Shown: positions 33,207 to 42,071, numbered from the stretch's first letter. The stretch: 64,000 nt of DNA from Salimicrobium halophilum (GCF_900100295.1 NZ_FNEV01000004.1:186001-250000), one strand, 5' to 3'. The notes: generated by a model from the letters alone, not told the origin. Numbers and translations: made by a program.

Positions 33207-34793
33207 GTGGACAAGAAACAGAAGAAATTCAAGTTCATGAACACGACATTCTGGTCATCTTTCATCATCATTTTAGCCTTCGCTTTATGGGGAGGACTGG
33301 CGCCTGAAGCCCTAGCTTCCCAGGCTGATGCCATCTACGGATTCATCGCGAACACATTCGGATGGTTTTATCTTATTTTCGTATTCTGTCTTGTCATTTT
33401 CAACTTCTACTTAGCATTCAGTAAATATGGAGTCATACGTCTCGGAGGAGATGATGCCAGACCCAAATACCCGTTTTTCACCTGGGTTGCCATGCTTTTC
33501 AGTGCCGGTTTCGGTGTAAGTATCGTATTCTGGGGTGTCGCTGAACCGATGACGCACTTCGGTACTCCTCCCCCCTTCGATCCAGGAGTGGAGGCGGGCA
33601 CGGCTGAAGCTGCCCGCACGGCCATGTGGAATGCTTTCTTCAACAACGGGATCCACCAGTGGGCCTCCTTCACATTCGTCGGTCTTGCTATTTCCTACTT
33701 CATTTATCGTCAGGAAGAACGCAGTCTGATGAGTGACACATTGAATCCGGTGATAGGAGATACCGGTAAAAAACCGTTACGCCGTTCCATAGACAGTATT
33801 GCTGTCATCGCGACTGTCATGGGGGTTGCGACTACACTAGGACTTAGTGTTCTTCAAATCAATAGTGGACTTGATGCGACATTCGGGATTCCTTCAGGGC
33901 AGACGACCCAAATTCTGATTGTGCTCGCCATGTTCGTCTTTTTCATGGTATCTACGTTCTCCGGACTGGACCGGGGGATCAAATACTTAAGTAACGTCAA
34001 CCTGGCCCTTGCCTTGTTATTGATGATCGTCGTTCTGTTCATCGGTCCGACCGGCTTCATTTTCAAAACGATCACGACCGGTATCGGCGACTACCTGCAG
34101 AACTTCTTCCAGGCGAGCCTGCGCCTTGGTCATTACAGTGAAAGTACCTGGGTACAGGATTGGCCGGTCTATTACTGGGCATGGACGATTGCCTGGGCTC
34201 CATTCGTCGGGATGTTCGTAGCGCGTATTTCCCGCGGACGTACGGTACGTGAATTCGTACTCGGGGTTATGGTTACACCACCATTCCTCGGAATCATCTG
34301 GATCGGTATTTTCGGAGGTACCGCTATTCATTCGGATCTCTTCAACGGAACAGATATTGCAGCGAGAGTGGCTGAGAACGAAGCCACCGCCTTGTTCGCC
34401 CTATTTGAGCAGTTGCCGATGGGAACCATCCTATCCTTCCTGTCCATCTGTCTGTTGTTCACGTTCCTTGTCACCTCTGCCGACTCGGCAACATTCGTAC
34501 TGGGCATGATGACCACGCAAGGGGATAGAAACCCATCCGTCGTCATCAAAGGGATCTGGGGTACACTGATTGCGGCTCTTGCCATCGTACTGATCATCAG
34601 TGCCGGACTGAACGGGCTGCAGACCGCCTCACTGATCGGAGCTTTACCGTTCTCGATAGTACTCTTTGTCGTCGCAGTCTCACTACTCATGACAATACGC
34701 AGAGACTACAGGGACACGCGCCAACGTAAAGACATCGAGAAACACAAAAGAATTGCGGAACATATCGAAGATGAAGAAAACGGAACTTACTGA
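33207..34793 (+). CDS. BCCT-family osmolyte transporter (betaine/choline/carnitine)
   Basis: A 528-aa secondary transporter with about 12 helices. The BCCT tryptophan segment is DWPVYYWAWTIAWAPFVGMF (about 325-344), followed by ARISRGRTVREFVLG; VSIVFWGVAEPMTHF is the other substrate-site stretch. These proteins import glycine betaine, choline or carnitine with Na+ and protect from osmotic stress, which fits a salt-tolerant host. The start is GTG at 33207 behind AAGGAGG; the frame opens 18 codons earlier. Substrate among the BCCT options is not resolved. C-terminal tail is basic/acidic mixed (RQRKDIEKHKR), as in osmosensing members. Confidence 0.93.
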   Translation: MDKKQKKFKFMNTTFWSSFIIILAFALWGGLAPEALASQADAIYGFIANTFGWFYLIFVFCLVIFNFYLAFSKYGVIRLGGDDARPKYPFFTWVAMLFSAGFGVSIVFWGVAEPMTHFGTPPPFDPGVEAGTAEAARTAMWNAFFNNGIHQWASFTFVGLAISYFIYRQEERSLMSDTLNPVIGDTGKKPLRRSIDSIAVIATVMGVATTLGLSVLQINSGLDATFGIPSGQTTQILIVLAMFVFFMVSTFSGLDRGIKYLSNVNLALALLLMIVVLFIGPTGFIFKTITTGIGDYLQNFFQASLRLGHYSESTWVQDWPVYYWAWTIAWAPFVGMFVARISRGRTVREFVLGVMVTPPFLGIIWIGIFGGTAIHSDLFNGTDIAARVAENEATALFALFEQLPMGTILSFLSICLLFTFLVTSADSATFVLGMMTTQGDRNPSVVIKGIWGTLIAALAIVLIISAGLNGLQTASLIGALPFSIVLFVVAVSLLMTIRRDYRDTRQRKDIEKHKRIAEHIEDEENGTY

Positions 34794-34798
34794 TAAGA

Positions 34799-34830
34799 AA
34801 AAGCTGCCGAATGGTTTCGGCAGCTTTCTT
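34799..34830. terminator. Bidirectional terminator after the BCCT gene
   Basis: AAGCTGCCGAA, loop TGGT, TTCGGCAGCTT, with A residues before and TTCTT after; an 11-bp perfect stem between convergent genes. Confidence 0.88.
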
Positions 34831-34835
34831 CTATA

Positions 34836-35246
34836 TTATTGATAAACCCTGATTTTTTGTCCAACTTGAAGGTTAAGAGGATCTACATCAGGATTCAAAC
34901 GGTAAATATCTCCTAGAGTTGTGTCCTTATGCAGATTAGCAATGCTGAAAAAGCTTTCTCCTGGCTGAACGGTATGATACTTCTCAGACCATTCACCTTC
35001 CGCAGGAGCAACTCTTACTTCCTGCCCGATCTGGAGATTCCTCGGTTCAATCCCCGGGTTCCATTCATAGATGTCCTCGAGCGTTACCCCGGCATGAAGA
35101 TTCGCCATACTATACAGGGTCGTTCCCGGAGAGACAGTATGGAAGGTTTCTTCTCCTCCATCTTTGTAATCATCCGCAGCAACACTTCCGCCACCAATTC
35201 CAAGAGCCAGACCTGCAACCGCCAGTGAGATGACATGTTTTTTCAC
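34836..35246 (-). CDS. Secreted protein with two LysM domains
   Basis: A 136-aa exported protein: signal peptide about 1-24 (HVISLAVAGLALGIGGGSVAA), then two LysM repeats (about 36-81 and 90-135). Each has the pattern FHTVSPGTTLYSMANLHAG... / YHTVQPGESFFSIANLHKD... with a DIY-NP core. LysM binds N-acetylglucosamine in peptidoglycan. No catalytic domain is attached, so it may act as a wall-binding or spore-associated protein. Start is GTG behind AAGGAGG. Monocistronic. Confidence 0.87.
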   Translation of the reverse strand: MKKHVISLAVAGLALGIGGGSVAADDYKDGGEETFHTVSPGTTLYSMANLHAGVTLEDIYEWNPGIEPRNLQIGQEVRVAPAEGEWSEKYHTVQPGESFFSIANLHKDTTLGDIYRLNPDVDPLNLQVGQKIRVYQ

Positions 35247-35369
35247 AGTTAGCCTCCTTAGAATATGTTCTATAAAACTTTTTTCCGGTGACCCTCTTCT
35301 TTAAACGTTTTACGTTTTTTGATAAAGCAGTACATACTCCATAAACTTAGACCCCTTTTCCCTTTGATC

Positions 35370-36350
35370 TCAAGGAGCCCATCTCTCTTCAAAGCCGTTC
35401 TGATCTGAATACTTGTACAACAGTTCCAACTTTTCTGGTCTGTAATTGTAAAGACTTTGATCTTCCTGTATAAGTATTTTTTCTGATTTCAAAGATTCGT
35501 TTCTTTCAAGAATTCGAGTGAGATAAGAATCATCAGGTACTTTATCCTTTTTATTTAAGTTACACTCCCTGCAAGAGAGCACGAGATTCCAAATGTTATC
35601 TGACTGTACGAGGGACCAGGGAATAAAGTGATCCACATGCACTTGTCTTCCCAGTCGACCAAGGGACTTGCTGCAATAGAAACAGTTATTCTCAAAGCGG
35701 GAAATCAATATATCGCGATATGGTTGGAGGGACTCCCGTTGAGCCACACTTTCCACTTTTTCGAGAAGAAAATCTTTTGTAACCGGATTATATTGTTCAA
35801 TCATTTTAGCAAGGTGATAATTTACGAGATCCGTGATCAATCGTTGGTACTTCAACAAAAACACATGAGCATCCGGATGAAACTCAAAGTATTCCATACG
35901 TGAACGACGATCGAAACCATAAAGTATACCTGAGAAATCGCTATAAAGGGCCCCGAACACATAGCGTTTCATTGCAGGGGAAGTCTTCTCCATAATACTT
36001 AACTGATCCTGTGGTTTCAGTTGATCAAAGCTCAAATTAACCGGAAGATTCCTTGTCACCTGTGCTTCGATAATAGCTCCTGCAACACTGGAGTTCTGTT
36101 TTCCCTGCTTGAGTCCATGTCGAATCACCAGGTTCCAATATACTTTTGTGAAAGCATAAGAAATCTGATCATACGTAAGTTGAAGGTTTTGATCAGTGTT
36201 GTATAAATTCTCTATCAGGGCCTTTATCAAACCGAACTTATATGTTTGGGTCTTCTTACTTTTATAAAAGAACCACGTAAACTGATACCAGATCTCCTCT
36301 TCTCTTAACGAACGGTCACTCATATTCCCATGACTGATTTCCCAGCTCAA
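35370..36350 (-). CDS. HNH endonuclease-domain protein
   Basis: A 326-aa protein of unknown role. The C-terminal third (about 225-285) is an HNH module: CFYCSKSLGRLGRQVHVDHF, then NIWNLVLSCRECNLNKKDK; this has the two zinc CxxC knuckles, the catalytic His in VDHF and the Asn of the second strand. Residues 1-215 are helical and not recognised. Translation starts at TTG (36350) behind GGGGGAGGT, 20 bp after the K+ channel stop, so the two may be one transcript. The DNA looks more AT-rich than its neighbours. It could be a nicking or restriction-type nuclease or a defence protein; nothing else nearby supports this. Confidence 0.8.
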   Translation of the reverse strand: MSWEISHGNMSDRSLREEEIWYQFTWFFYKSKKTQTYKFGLIKALIENLYNTDQNLQLTYDQISYAFTKVYWNLVIRHGLKQGKQNSSVAGAIIEAQVTRNLPVNLSFDQLKPQDQLSIMEKTSPAMKRYVFGALYSDFSGILYGFDRRSRMEYFEFHPDAHVFLLKYQRLITDLVNYHLAKMIEQYNPVTKDFLLEKVESVAQRESLQPYRDILISRFENNCFYCSKSLGRLGRQVHVDHFIPWSLVQSDNIWNLVLSCRECNLNKKDKVPDDSYLTRILERNESLKSEKILIQEDQSLYNYRPEKLELLYKYSDQNGFEERWAP

Positions 36351-36369
36351 CGTCTACCTCCCCCTGCTC

Positions 36370-37092
36370 CTATAATTCTTTCTCTTTCTTCATCTCTTCC
36401 AACAAAACGATCAACCGATTCACTTCTTTATCACTCAACTCTTCAAACCGGTCCAGCTGCTTCTGGATGAATACGACCGTCTCGTCTTTCTCCTCTTTGC
36501 CTTTCAGGAAAAACGTTGTAATCGAACTTGTAATCATCCCGATCAACCCTATTCCCACAAACATCAGTATAACCGCTACAATCCGACCCGTGCCTGTTTC
36601 CGGTGAAATGTCTCCATAGCCTACCGTAGTCGTCGTGACCAGGGCCCACCACACGCCGTCCAAATACGTAGTCATGTTCGGTTCTACTTCTTTCACGATG
36701 ATAGCCGCTCCGAAAATGAGGACGAACGTGGCAGTCAACACCAGATCCAGTCCATTCGTCTTGATAATGGAACGGACCGTACCCAGATATTTTCTTGTAA
36801 TCGCAAAGAAACGGAGCACCCGGAACAGGCGGACGATTCTGGCCGTCTGGAAAATGGCATCAAGGGGAATGGCTGCAATGATATCGAATGGGTTTCTCTT
36901 CACATACTCCATCTTCTTCCGGGCTCGGGTGAAACGGATGAGAACATCGATGAAAAAGGCGAGCCATATGAACCGATCGATTACCATCAGTACAACGTTA
37001 TCCGTCCAGATGAACAGAACAGATATAAAAGCCAGGGACACTAACGTAATCTCGTAAGCGAGTGCCCACTTCTGCTTTGTTTTTTCATTCAT
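36370..37092 (-). CDS. Voltage-gated-type potassium channel
   Basis: A 240-aa ion channel with six helices. S4 is visible as RIVRLFRVLRFFAITRKYLG, with regularly spaced Arg. The pore has WWALVTTTTVGYGDISP (about 147-163), the K+ selectivity filter. The C-terminal 45 residues form a predicted coiled coil (FIQKQLDRFEELSDKEVNRL...), not an RCK domain. ATG at 37092 fits AGAGGTGAATCC; the frame continues upstream. It overlaps nothing but follows the YnfA-like gene by 13 bp. K+ handling is relevant to salt stress. Confidence 0.9.
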   Translation of the reverse strand: MNEKTKQKWALAYEITLVSLAFISVLFIWTDNVVLMVIDRFIWLAFFIDVLIRFTRARKKMEYVKRNPFDIIAAIPLDAIFQTARIVRLFRVLRFFAITRKYLGTVRSIIKTNGLDLVLTATFVLIFGAAIIVKEVEPNMTTYLDGVWWALVTTTTVGYGDISPETGTGRIVAVILMFVGIGLIGMITSSITTFFLKGKEEKDETVVFIQKQLDRFEELSDKEVNRLIVLLEEMKKEKEL

Positions 37093-37105
37093 GTTGGATT
37101 CACCT

Positions 37106-37435
37106 CTAATTTCTTGGAGCAAAAAGCATAACGCTCACTCCGATGAGACAGATGCCGGCGCCGACCCAATCATATAAATCAGGCGTTTTGCGATCGATTC
37201 CCCATCCCCACAGCACAGAAAGTATGATGAAGATGCCGCCATACGCTGCATATACTCTTCCGAACGACGGGAAAGATTGAAACGTGGCAATTACGCCGTA
37301 CGTTGCAAGAGAAATTCCCCCGAGCAGACCGAAATAACCCGGCTTCCCTTCCCTCAACCAGAGCCATATCAGGTAGCCTCCTCCAATTTCTGCAAGTCCT
37401 GCGATGATGAATAATAGAAATGCCATGATGGACAC
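37106..37435 (-). CDS. YnfA-family (UPF0060) small membrane protein
   Basis: A 109-aa protein with four helices, structurally related to SMR transporters. Diagnostic parts are [23 protein letters not shown] (about 8-30, shown in full as the family signature), [20 protein letters not shown] and [20 protein letters not shown]. Start is GTG at 37435 with GGGAG 3 nt ahead, or ATG at 37426 with longer spacing. First gene of a YnfA-channel-HNH run. Confidence 0.88.
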   Translation of the reverse strand: MSIMAFLLFIIAGLAEIGGGYLIWLWLREGKPGYFGLLGGISLATYGVIATFQSFPSFGRVYAAYGGIFIILSVLWGWGIDRKTPDLYDWVGAGICLIGVSVMLFAPRN

Positions 37436-37514
37436 GCGCTCCCTTTCCGGAGATTAAAAATATTCTTGTATTCACTATAGCAGATGCTCTCCGGTGGGAA
37501 TAGCCATCCTGAGC

Positions 37515-37883
37515 TTACGCGTTCCACTCGAGCAGTTCGATACGATTGCCGAACGGGTCCCAGATGTAGCAACGGTCCGCTCCCGGCAGCTTATCATCCC
37601 GCTTCACTTCCACCCCTTTGCTTTCCAAATGATCCATCATATCTGTTAGCCCTTCCACTTCGAAGGCGGGATGAGCTTTTTTCGCCGGGGAAAAAGGGTC
37701 CTCAATCCCGACATGGACCTGCTGGTCTCCGAAGCGGAACCAGACACCTCCATTTTTCTTCAACGTCTCCGGCTTCTCGATTTCTTCCATGCCGAGAATC
37801 CCTTCGAAGAATTTTTTCGCCTGTTCTTCCCCACCAGCCGGTGCGGCGAGTTGAATATGATCGATCCGTTTCATTTTAAACAT
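37515..37883 (-). CDS. VOC-family (glyoxalase/bleomycin-resistance-like) protein
   Basis: A 122-aa vicinal-oxygen-chelate protein with two beta-alpha-beta-beta-beta units. RIDHIQLAAPAGGEEQAKKF begins unit 1 with a metal-ligand His; HPAFEVEGL begins unit 2; the C-terminal DPFGNRIELLEW supplies the conserved Glu. The start at 37883 uses GAAGGAGAG. It lies 13 bp after the OppC-type permease gene on the same strand. Substrate unknown; close to the lactoylglutathione-lyase-like group. Confidence 0.88.
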   Translation of the reverse strand: MFKMKRIDHIQLAAPAGGEEQAKKFFEGILGMEEIEKPETLKKNGGVWFRFGDQQVHVGIEDPFSPAKKAHPAFEVEGLTDMMDHLESKGVEVKRDDKLPGADRCYIWDPFGNRIELLEWNA

Positions 37884-37896
37884 AGTAATCTCTCCT

Positions 37897-38886
37897 TCAT
37901 TGGTCTCCGCTGACCCGTTCGAATGGACGATCAAGCTCTTGCGGAGGTTCCTGTTCTTCCTCTTTCACAGATGAATCCACGTTTCCATGCCTCTTTATAC
38001 TTCCGGTAATCCCCATGACAGACAGCAGGAACAGAAGCAGAAAGATAAGAGGTACGAGAACGAGCCACGGGGCAGATGTCTGGATTGTGTAATACTTCAT
38101 ACCGATGAGAGATGCCCATTCATTCGTCACCGGAAATGGAGGACCTCCACCCATCCCGAACCCAATCCCTGTGCCTCCGAAATAAACGACGAAGACAGCC
38201 AAATGAGTCATGACAAGCACGGCCTGGATCGTCTGTCTGCTAAATAAATCGAGGATATGATTTTTCAGGTAAGGGAACAGCTGCTGACGGGTGATCCGCC
38301 ACGCTCCTGATCCGATCAGGCGACTGGAAATGACGTAATCCTTCTTCAGAAACTCCCCGGTCAGGTTAGCAATCAGCACCGTCGCCGGCGGGGTCAAAAG
38401 GATCGCGATGACGAGAACTTCTGCCACCAGACGATAAGTCAGGCTCGTCGCAAATCCTGATAGCTGCTCTCTCATCAGAGGATTCAGAAGCTGATAGGCG
38501 ATGATCGATGCAGGGACGAAGTAAAGCACGGAAATCGTGTGCTCCACCCACTTCGATGTCCCTCTTCTATTGAACCCGAGCGGTATACCTATGAGAAGAG
38601 CTAGGCTGAAACTGATTCCTGCAATCGCAAGAGCCCCCAGAATCGTATATTTGGCACCTTGAAGAATCTGATAAAACAGATGAACGCCGTTTGAATCCGT
38701 CCCAAGAATCGAATACTCGAAAGGTGGGAACGGAGGCCCTACGACATTCTCTCCCAGATTTATAAATGGAGTCTGCGGAATGTGACTATCAAAAAACCAG
38801 GCGTGGATGAAGCTGGCGGTCACCATGACGACAAGAAATAAGGAGCTGATGAGAAAGCGTGGCTGAAGCCAGAACTTTTTGTTCAT
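37897..38886 (-). CDS. Opp/Dpp-type ABC transporter permease (C-type subunit)
   Basis: A 329-aa permease with about six helices and a large external loop after helix 1 (GTDSNGVHLFYQILQGAKYT, the OppC-type motif). A long acidic cytosolic C-terminus (SSVKEEEQEPPQELDRP) is unusual. Its start overlaps the stop of the B-type permease by 4 bp (ATGA). No oligopeptide-binding protein or OppD/OppF ATPase gene lies in this region, so it is an orphan permease pair. Confidence 0.85.
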   Translation of the reverse strand: MNKKFWLQPRFLISSLFLVVMVTASFIHAWFFDSHIPQTPFINLGENVVGPPFPPFEYSILGTDSNGVHLFYQILQGAKYTILGALAIAGISFSLALLIGIPLGFNRRGTSKWVEHTISVLYFVPASIIAYQLLNPLMREQLSGFATSLTYRLVAEVLVIAILLTPPATVLIANLTGEFLKKDYVISSRLIGSGAWRITRQQLFPYLKNHILDLFSRQTIQAVLVMTHLAVFVVYFGGTGIGFGMGGGPPFPVTNEWASLIGMKYYTIQTSAPWLVLVPLIFLLLFLLSVMGITGSIKRHGNVDSSVKEEEQEPPQELDRPFERVSGDQ

Positions 38887-39725
38887 AGATCCACCTCCTG
38901 CTTCGTTGTGATGAATACGAAGACTTCCAACAGTTTTAACGTCAGATAAATAGGAATAAAGAACAGCATCGCCGTCACGAAGAAGACCGGAGGCTGTGCA
39001 TATTCGACAAGAAAAGCCGTCATTCCGAAGTTATTGAACAAATATTCTACGATGAATAGATTGCTGACCGTCAGACCGATGATGAATTTCCCCTGATAGA
39101 CGAACTTCACCAGTACATTCCTGCTTATATGAAGAATCAGGATGTGTGCTTTCGGCATACCCTTGCTCACAGCAAGTTCATGATAGTCTTGCCCCTTTTC
39201 TTCATAGACGAAATCGAGCATCGAATGGAGAAAATAGATGGTAGGAAGAATCGCCAGCACCAAAGCCGGCAATAGAATCGCATCTTCTGTGCCGGCACCG
39301 GTGAATTCAATAGCCCGCCAATCGAATGTCGTATAGATCCACACCATCACAAGCTGCGCACTCAATACGTACATGACATCCGGAATCGTGGAAAGTAGCG
39401 ACGTCACAGAACGCACGCCGGTCGTCCATTTTTCCGGAGCAAGCCACAATAGAAACGTCCCTGCACTGGCTATGGCCACAGAAACAGCCAAAGCAAGCGT
39501 AAGGACACCCATCGTATTGGCAAAGGCTTCGAAGATAATGGGGAACAGGTCCCGCTCGACCCCGGAGGTCGGGTTTATGTAGATCAGCTCTTCCGGGTTG
39601 ACCGTTCGTTTTCCTACTTCTATGATCGCCGCGATTCCCGGCCACAAGAATCCCTGCGGCGCAACGAATAAGGAAGAAATGCTTATAAAAAATATGCCAA
39701 AAATCAAAAAAAGCGGTTTCATCAT
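38883..39725 (-). CDS. Opp/Dpp-type ABC transporter permease (B-type subunit)
   Basis: A 280-aa permease, shorter than typical OppB (about 305-335). It keeps the NTMGVLTLALAVSVAIASAG first transporter helix and the cytosolic loop YHELAVSKGMPKAHILILHI (about 187-206), related to the EAA loop but lacking the canonical Gly-x6-LP ending of many members. Ribosome site GGAA directly ahead of ATGATG. Partner encoded immediately downstream. Confidence 0.8.
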   Translation of the reverse strand: MMKPLFLIFGIFFISISSLFVAPQGFLWPGIAAIIEVGKRTVNPEELIYINPTSGVERDLFPIIFEAFANTMGVLTLALAVSVAIASAGTFLLWLAPEKWTTGVRSVTSLLSTIPDVMYVLSAQLVMVWIYTTFDWRAIEFTGAGTEDAILLPALVLAILPTIYFLHSMLDFVYEEKGQDYHELAVSKGMPKAHILILHISRNVLVKFVYQGKFIIGLTVSNLFIVEYLFNNFGMTAFLVEYAQPPVFFVTAMLFFIPIYLTLKLLEVFVFITTKQEVDL

Positions 39726-39917
39726 TTCCTGAAAAACTTTCCCTCCGATAGTACCCCCTCCTTGTATTCAAAACAAAGGAAATTCTTGGTTCATTATCGC
39801 AAGAACCATCACAAAACTCAAGGACCAGACAAGCACGACTTTCTTTGTTATGTTTTGAAATCAAGAGAAAAGGTTATGAACTAAAGGTGAGATAATACAC
39901 ACCAGGGAGTGACTTTC

Positions 39918-41018
39918 ATGTTATTCAGAGAGTACGACTTTTTAAATCAAACAGTAAATAACCGCTTCGTCGTTTCGCCGATGACACGGATCAGTGCGGA
40001 ACAGGATGGACGGGCGAATGATACGATGAAAGAATACTATCGCCGCTTCGCCAAAGGCGGATTCGGTACCATCATTACAGAAGGAATCTATCCTGACCAA
40101 AGCTACAGTCAGGGTTACAATAACCAGCCGGGGCTCGCGAGTGACGTACAGGCGGACTCCTGGAAGCCGGTCGTAGAAGCTGTCCATGAAGAAGGCTCTG
40201 CCATCATTGCTCAGCTCATGCACGCCGGAGCTCAAAGCCAGGGTAACGCGTATACAGACGAAACGATCGCCCCTTCAGCCATACAGCCGAAAGGGGAACA
40301 GCTCGGCTTTTACGGAGGTTCCGGACCTTTCCCTGTACCACGGGCGATGGATGATCATGACTTCGTGGAAGTGAAAGAAGGATTCGTCCGCAGTGCTCTG
40401 CGCGCTAAAGACGCAGGGTTCGATGGAATCGAACTTCATGGAGCGAACGGGTATCTGCTCGATCAGTTTCTGACGGACTACTTCAATCAGCGCGAGGACG
40501 AGTATGGTGGGTCTCCAGAGAATCGTCTGAAGTTCGTCCTTGAGGTGATTGAAGAAGTACGCGCGGCTGTCGGAGAAGAATACCCGGTAGGAATCCGCAT
40601 TTCCCAGGCGAAAGTTTCTGACGGTGAGCATAAGTGGGCCGGCGGGGAAGAAGAAGCACGGACCATTTTCGAAGCGCTCGGAAACGCCCCACTCGACTAC
40701 GTTCATACGACGGATGCCGATGCAGCCGCTTCGTCTTTCGGAGAGGATACGAAAACGCTCGCTGAAGCTGCGAAACTCTTCAGCCAGCTTCCGGTTATCG
40801 CCAACGGTAAGTTGCAGGACCCGGTGAAAGCGGCACAGCTGATCAAGGAAGGTCAGACAGATCTAGTGGCCATCGGCACCGGCGCACTCGCCAACCCGGA
40901 CTTGCCGAATCTCGTCGATAAAGGGGAAGATTTACGGGAATTCGACTTCGAGAAAATCCTGCTTCCTGAAGCTTACGTCAAAGACCATGAATTGAATCAG
41001 ACGATTTTTAATGGTTAG
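39918..41018 (+). CDS. NADH:flavin oxidoreductase, Old Yellow Enzyme family
   Basis: A 366-aa FMN TIM-barrel protein. FVVSPMTRISAEQDG begins the barrel; AQLMHAGAQS supplies the flavin-binding Gln/His; GFDGIELHGANGYLLDQFL (about 158-176) is the OYE hallmark with DEYGGSPENR following; VIANGKLQDP and TDLVAIGTGALANPDLP bind phosphate. Members reduce activated alkenes (ene-reductases). I placed the start at 39918 because GGGAGTGAC lies ahead, and an earlier in-frame GTG is part of that site. Transcribed divergently from the permease pair. Confidence 0.9.
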   Translation: MLFREYDFLNQTVNNRFVVSPMTRISAEQDGRANDTMKEYYRRFAKGGFGTIITEGIYPDQSYSQGYNNQPGLASDVQADSWKPVVEAVHEEGSAIIAQLMHAGAQSQGNAYTDETIAPSAIQPKGEQLGFYGGSGPFPVPRAMDDHDFVEVKEGFVRSALRAKDAGFDGIELHGANGYLLDQFLTDYFNQREDEYGGSPENRLKFVLEVIEEVRAAVGEEYPVGIRISQAKVSDGEHKWAGGEEEARTIFEALGNAPLDYVHTTDADAAASSFGEDTKTLAEAAKLFSQLPVIANGKLQDPVKAAQLIKEGQTDLVAIGTGALANPDLPNLVDKGEDLREFDFEKILLPEAYVKDHELNQTIFNG

Positions 41019-41029
41019 TAGTTCAGCAA

Positions 41030-41063
41030 AAGGCTCAGAACAAGCATGTTCTGAGCCCTTTTC
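41030..41063. terminator. Bidirectional terminator after the OYE gene
   Basis: GGCTCAGAACA, loop AGCA, TGTTCTGAGCC, with AAAA before and CTTTTCTTATT after: an 11-bp perfect stem between convergent genes. Confidence 0.9.
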
Positions 41064-41213
41064 TTATTCTTTATGATCTTTCTCTGAATCAGCGATTCTA
41101 CCTTCGAGTTCCTTCACTTTTTTGCTGCTTGCCATAGCCGTCGTAAAAGCTGAAAGACCGAAAGTGAATCCTAGCATTCCAAAAATGAAGCCCATGAGTC
41201 CGAACGTCTCCAC
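41064..41213 (-). CDS. Small membrane protein, 49 aa
   Basis: A short frame starting GTG at 41213, 4 nt after AGGAGAGGTTAC. The product METFGLMGFIFGMLGFTFGL... has one glycine-spaced hydrophobic helix (about 3-27) and then a charged, probably coiled-coil tail (SSKKVKELEGRIADSEKDHKE). The next reading in this strand is the shared terminator, directly after the stop. The clean ribosome site, helix plus coil design and terminator make a real gene likely. Family not recognised. Confidence 0.7.
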   Translation of the reverse strand: METFGLMGFIFGMLGFTFGLSAFTTAMASSKKVKELEGRIADSEKDHKE

Positions 41214-41363
41214 GTAACCTCTCCTCCCTGTGTCCTATCGACTATACCTAAGTTCTATACTACCACAATTATCCATTCCATGAAGCCTTTTAAAGGCTGT
41301 CAGACAAACCTTATCGTCCCACCCTCTTTTTCTGATAAGATAGAAGGAGAAAGGAAGAGATAT

Positions 41364-42038
41364 ATGCCAGGAATATTTGTTACAGGAACCCACTCGAACG
41401 TAGGAAAGACCTCCTTCGTCACGTCCCTGATCCAAGCTTTACGGGAAAAAGGCATTGATGCCGTCGCTTATAAACCCGTACAGTGCGGAGCGACCGAGGC
41501 TGAGACCTCTCCGGATGCCGATCGCTACCGGGAAGTTTATGATCCAGAGCTCGGCGATGTGCTATGTACATATCTATTCAAACCTAAGGTATCTCCGCAC
41601 TTGGCCGCCAGCATGGAAGACAGGTTGATTGAGCCGGAGCGGATCCTGCGTGATTATGAATTTCTTGAAAAGATGCATGACCTCGTCATCGTTGAAGGTT
41701 CCGGAGGTCTTGCTGTACCTCTGATCGATGAACACTACGGCATCCCTGAACTGATGAACGATCTCGGCTTGCCGGGACTTCTCGTCGCGGATGCCGGTGT
41801 AGGAACGCTGAACCAGACGACGATGACCGTTGCCTATGCGAAACAGAAGAATGTCGATCTGCGCGGCATCGTTCTGAACCGCTACCCGGACTTCCCTTCT
41901 GTCGGAGTGAGGCACAACCCGGAAATGCTCGAACGTACGACTGGACTCCCGATTGTCGGGAAGGTTCCGGAGACGGAAGACCCGGATCTTTCGCTCTATC
42001 GCTCGGTTTATTCGGAGTTTCTTGAAACGTTGAAATGA
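41364..42038 (+). CDS. bioD: Dethiobiotin synthase (solitary)
   Basis: ATP-dependent carboxylation of DAPA to dethiobiotin, the penultimate step of biotin synthesis. The 224-aa product begins MPGIFVTGTHSNVGKTSFVTSLI with the P-loop GTHSNVGKT (the usual form is GTDTGVGKT), then AYKPVQCGATE (the KPV/IxTG-type substrate loop, here QCG) and VIVEGSGGLAVPLIDEH (about 110-126). The start at 41364 has AGGAGAAAGGAAG; the frame continues upstream. No bioA, bioB or bioF lies in the window. The P-loop and KPVQCG differences leave open a BioD-like paralogue. Confidence 0.82.
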   Translation: MPGIFVTGTHSNVGKTSFVTSLIQALREKGIDAVAYKPVQCGATEAETSPDADRYREVYDPELGDVLCTYLFKPKVSPHLAASMEDRLIEPERILRDYEFLEKMHDLVIVEGSGGLAVPLIDEHYGIPELMNDLGLPGLLVADAGVGTLNQTTMTVAYAKQKNVDLRGIVLNRYPDFPSVGVRHNPEMLERTTGLPIVGKVPETEDPDLSLYRSVYSEFLETLK

Positions 42039-42071
42039 AGCACTGTTTTTCGCTGGAGAAGCGGACCTGAG

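Noticed and set aside
35247-35290. LexA/SOS box ahead of the LysM gene (TAGAA-N4-TTCTA)
   Set aside because: Only one half matches the Gram-positive LexA consensus, and the protein is not a YneA-like division inhibitor.
36021-36206. Short plus-strand frames over the HNH gene
   Set aside because: They are antisense readings within a gene whose HNH motif and ribosome site are clear.
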